A stretch of DNA of 15,276 nt from Polynucleobacter meluiroseus (GTDB lineage: Bacteria; Verrucomicrobiota; Verrucomicrobiia; Opitutales; UBA953). The notes under the pieces are model-generated. The model was not told where the DNA came from. It worked only from the letters and a program-made list of their open reading frames with translations, and searched no databases. A program made the translations under genes and the position numbers. This document shows, in pieces, positions 13,268-15,276 of this stretch (within the stretch, counting starts at the first letter, position 1; each line of letters opens with the position of its first letter). The stretch lies in NCBI GenBank assembly GCA_943323725.2, contig CALPIW020000012.1, positions 1 through 15,276 of the forward strand, given 5' to 3'.

Positions 13268-14069
13268 TTTCGCCGCCTTCGCCGCCCTTCTTCCCCTGCT
13301 CCTTGGCGCCGCAGATGGGACGGTGGTAGAAGCCCGACTTAAGTTCATTTCGACGACGCGACCGCTCGTCGGCATCGGCATAGTGCAAAACAAGAAAGCC
13401 GAGGGGCTCGTCATTCCGACTGACATGTTTTCGGATGAAATCATCTATCGGGGACCAGCCCGACTCGAGCTAGTCGAGCTCAAGACCGTGACCGTGAAGC
13501 AGGCGCCACCGACGTCAGACGTCGAAGCGGACAAAGCCGCAGCCACGCCCAAGCGAGAGGCCCGGGGCGTGAAAGCAAAGCCCCAAGTCAGCGTAGCAAC
13601 GCCTGCCGGGAAACCACCGCTAGCCTGGATTGACCTGCCCGTCGCGGCCGGAAGACAGAGCCTGATCCTGCTCGTCACTCCCGGCCGCGGTAATGGCATC
13701 ATCGCGATCCCCGACGTAGTCGGCTCCTTCCCCCCCGGCAGCAATCGCTACCTTAACCTCTGCCCCTTCTCGCTGGTCGTAATGACCCCTTCAGGTCGTC
13801 AGGTCATCCCGGCGAATAGCTCGACGGTCAGCAGGCCTGGCTCGAAGGATAACGATTACTACGACCTCAAGTTCTTCTCCGCCATCAACCAAGAGGAGAA
13901 ATTGGTGTTCTCCAATCGAACCTACCACCTGGATTCAGTACGAAAGCTTTTCATCCTGACGCCACTGCCTGGCAGCGAGGGACGAGTGGCTGTCCGTGAC
14001 ATCGAAGACCGCCCGGCGCCATCCAAGGCACAGCTGCCAGGTGAGTCAGGATTCAAAGCCCCGAAGTAG
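13257..14069 (+). CDS. Exported protein of unknown function coupled to the Verru_Chthon A-like gene
   Basis: A 270-residue protein I cannot assign to a family. Residues 1-19 form a signal peptide (basic start, hydrophobic core AAFAALLPLLLGA), so it is periplasmic or beyond. Residues about 22-80 look beta-rich (TVVEARLKFISTTRPLVGIG, then LVIPTDMFSDEIIYRG). Residues 82-121 are a Pro/Ala/Lys-rich linker and 122-250 a second beta-rich domain with LAWIDLPVAAGRQ, SLILLVTPGRG, YLNLCPFSLVV and KLVFSNRTYHL. The two domains and linker suggest a structural or binding role rather than catalysis. The ATG at 13257 lies inside the end of the preceding gene (11-base overlap). An in-frame stop at 13248-13250 excludes a longer protein, so this start is secure. 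The overlap makes equal or linked synthesis with the large protein likely. Confidence 0.78.
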   Translation: MKSNFAAFAALLPLLLGAADGTVVEARLKFISTTRPLVGIGIVQNKKAEGLVIPTDMFSDEIIYRGPARLELVELKTVTVKQAPPTSDVEADKAAATPKREARGVKAKPQVSVATPAGKPPLAWIDLPVAAGRQSLILLVTPGRGNGIIAIPDVVGSFPPGSNRYLNLCPFSLVVMTPSGRQVIPANSSTVSRPGSKDNDYYDLKFFSAINQEEKLVFSNRTYHLDSVRKLFILTPLPGSEGRVAVRDIEDRPAPSKAQLPGESGFKAPK

Positions 14070-15276
14070 TCAGGAGGCGTAGCGCCAGTCGAGGATCTCG
14101 GCCTGCGGGGTCCGGCGGCCTTGCCAGCGGTTCCATTGGAGTTTGACGGCCATCTCCACGGGCTTGCCCAGCTCGGGGATGCGGTCGGCCATACGCCAAG
14201 CCACGAAATTCAGACGCCGGCCGCCGCTGAGCGGGACTTGGTGCCGGAAATTACCCTCGCCGAAAGGCGAAGGCGGACGGTCGAAGACGAAGCCCTTGAA
14301 CCCAAAGACGGGTTCGGCGTTCCCTTCGCCGTAAGGCTGCAGGAGGTCGAGGTCGTCGAGCAGCTGATCGGTGACGTCCGCCGGCCGGATCCAATGCGCG
14401 ATGTCGATGTCGCGTCCGTCCGCCTGGACGGTACCCGCCAGGCGCTGGGCCTGGATGGCCTCATTGAAGCGGGCGCGGAAAGCCTCGACGGCGGCCACGT
14501 CGAGCGAGACGCCGACGGCCATGGGATGACCACCGTAGGTCTTGAGCAGGTCGGCGCAGGCGCCGAGGGCTTCGACGAGATTGGTGCCCGGCACGCTGCG
14601 GCCGGAGCCCTTGGCGCTCTCCCCTTCCTTGCCGAGGACGATCACCGGACGGTCCAGCGCGCGGCAGATCTTGCCGGCGGCGATACCCACGACTCCCGGG
14701 TGCCAGTCGCCATGGACGACATAGCCGGCAAGGTCGCCCATCGCCTTGGCCTGGGCCATGGCTTCTTCGGTGACCTTCTTGTCGATCTCCTGGCGCTCAC
14801 GGTTGATGGCGTCGAGCTGCGCGGCGTCGCGCAGGCAATCATCCGGATCGTCCGAAAGCAGCAGGCGCAACGGCAGCGAGGCGTCGGCCAGACGGCCGCT
14901 CGCATTGATGCGGGGGCCGATACGGTAAGACACGTCGACCGAAGACAGCACGCCACCGGGCTCCATGCCGCTGACCGCGATCAGGGCGCGCAGGCCCTGC
15001 CGGCGGGCTTCGCCGAGGGCCTTGAGTCCGTGGGCCGCGAGGATGCGGTTCTCCGTGCGCAGCGGGACGAGGTCGGCGATGGTGCCCAGCGCGGCCAGGT
15101 CGAGGTAGTCCTTCACCGCGATCGAGGTGCCGCGTTCGTCGCCGGCCAGGCGCAGGACCTTCAGCACGCCGTGGACCAGCTTGAAGACCAGCCCGGCGGT
15201 GCAGAGCGTCTGCCACGGGGCGTCTTCGGCGTCATTGACGCGCGGGTTAACGAGCGTGCAGGTGACGCGGGATTCC
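14070..15276 (-). CDS. recJ: Single-stranded-DNA-specific exonuclease RecJ (C-terminal 402 residues, cut by window edge)
   Basis: The frame is open from the right edge to the stop at 14070 and lacks its start, about 150-170 N-terminal residues by comparison with known RecJ (about 570). RecJ degrades single-stranded DNA 5' to 3' in recombination and mismatch repair. Visible in order: VTCTLVNPRVND at the edge, YLDLAALGTIADLVPLRTEN (end of the DHH domain, GTIADLVPL at 15060-15086), SYRIGPRINASGRL, HGDWHPGVVGIAAGK, GSGRSVPGTNLVEAL and YGGHPMAVGVSL (the GGH motif of the DHHA1 domain, about 14511-14538). Then comes the C-terminal OB-fold region with LQPYGEGNAEPVF, FRHQVPLSGGRRLNFVAW and the end EILDWRYAS. 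The catalytic DHH residues themselves lie outside the window. An internal GTG at 15167 is not the real start. The stop codon abuts that of the convergent gene with no spacer. Confidence 0.93.
   Translation of the reverse strand, partial: ESRVTCTLVNPRVNDAEDAPWQTLCTAGLVFKLVHGVLKVLRLAGDERGTSIAVKDYLDLAALGTIADLVPLRTENRILAAHGLKALGEARRQGLRALIAVSGMEPGGVLSSVDVSYRIGPRINASGRLADASLPLRLLLSDDPDDCLRDAAQLDAINRERQEIDKKVTEEAMAQAKAMGDLAGYVVHGDWHPGVVGIAAGKICRALDRPVIVLGKEGESAKGSGRSVPGTNLVEALGACADLLKTYGGHPMAVGVSLDVAAVEAFRARFNEAIQAQRLAGTVQADGRDIDIAHWIRPADVTDQLLDDLDLLQPYGEGNAEPVFGFKGFVFDRPPSPFGEGNFRHQVPLSGGRRLNFVAWRMADRIPELGKPVEMAVKLQWNRWQGRRTPQAEILDWRYAS

Noticed and set aside
14070..15167. RecJ as a complete 365-residue protein starting at the GTG at 15167.
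   Set aside because: The frame stays open to the window edge and the upstream residues (VTCTLVNPRVND, APWQTLCTAGLVFKLVHG) match RecJ, so the gene is cut by the window edge.

Overview
The window is GC-rich, almost fully coding bacterial chromosome, most likely from the phylum Verrucomicrobiota (Opitutae-like). The main reason is a 1402-residue protein with the architecture of 'Verru_Chthon cassette protein A', a family described from that phylum. An exported ThuA-domain protein and start codons mostly without Shine-Dalgarno sequences fit as well. I see no tRNA, rRNA, CRISPR array, insertion sequence or phage gene. No gene-free stretch exceeds 165 bases.

Left part (1-7831): a divergent gene cluster around a LysR-type regulator. 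Leftward run LysR, an MFS transporter, a 468-residue enolase-superfamily enzyme, a secreted ThuA-domain protein and, beyond a hairpin, a second MFS transporter cut by the window edge. Rightward run a dihydrodipicolinate synthase-like aldolase and an Old Yellow Enzyme-type flavin reductase, 8 bases apart. The 73-base divergent spacer carries a perfect TTTTTCA-N7-TGAAAAA dyad, the expected shape of a LysR operator. Both transporters have an acidic pair in the first membrane helix (DGLD and DGYE), as in organic-acid/H+ symporters. The enzymes suit a route in which an organic acid is taken up, changed at the carbon next to its carboxylate, reduced at an activated C=C bond and cleaved by an aldolase. 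Substrate and order of steps are inference.

Middle part (7827-8893): a membrane-anchored SAM-dependent methyltransferase, convergent with the flavin reductase and sharing a stem-loop that spans both stop codons. Next comes a 70-residue secreted Pro/Lys-rich protein with a clear intrinsic terminator.

Right part (8894-15276): a 165-base promoter region, then the Verru_Chthon A-like protein with a prepilin-like N-terminus, overlapping by 11 bases an exported 270-residue protein of unknown function. The pseudopilin-like partners usual for this cassette (B, C, D) are not in the window. The C-terminal two thirds of RecJ lies convergent at the right edge, with no spacer between the two stop codons.

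The two best candidates for something undescribed are the LysR-controlled acid-catabolic cluster and the orphan Verru_Chthon A plus its coupled exported partner.
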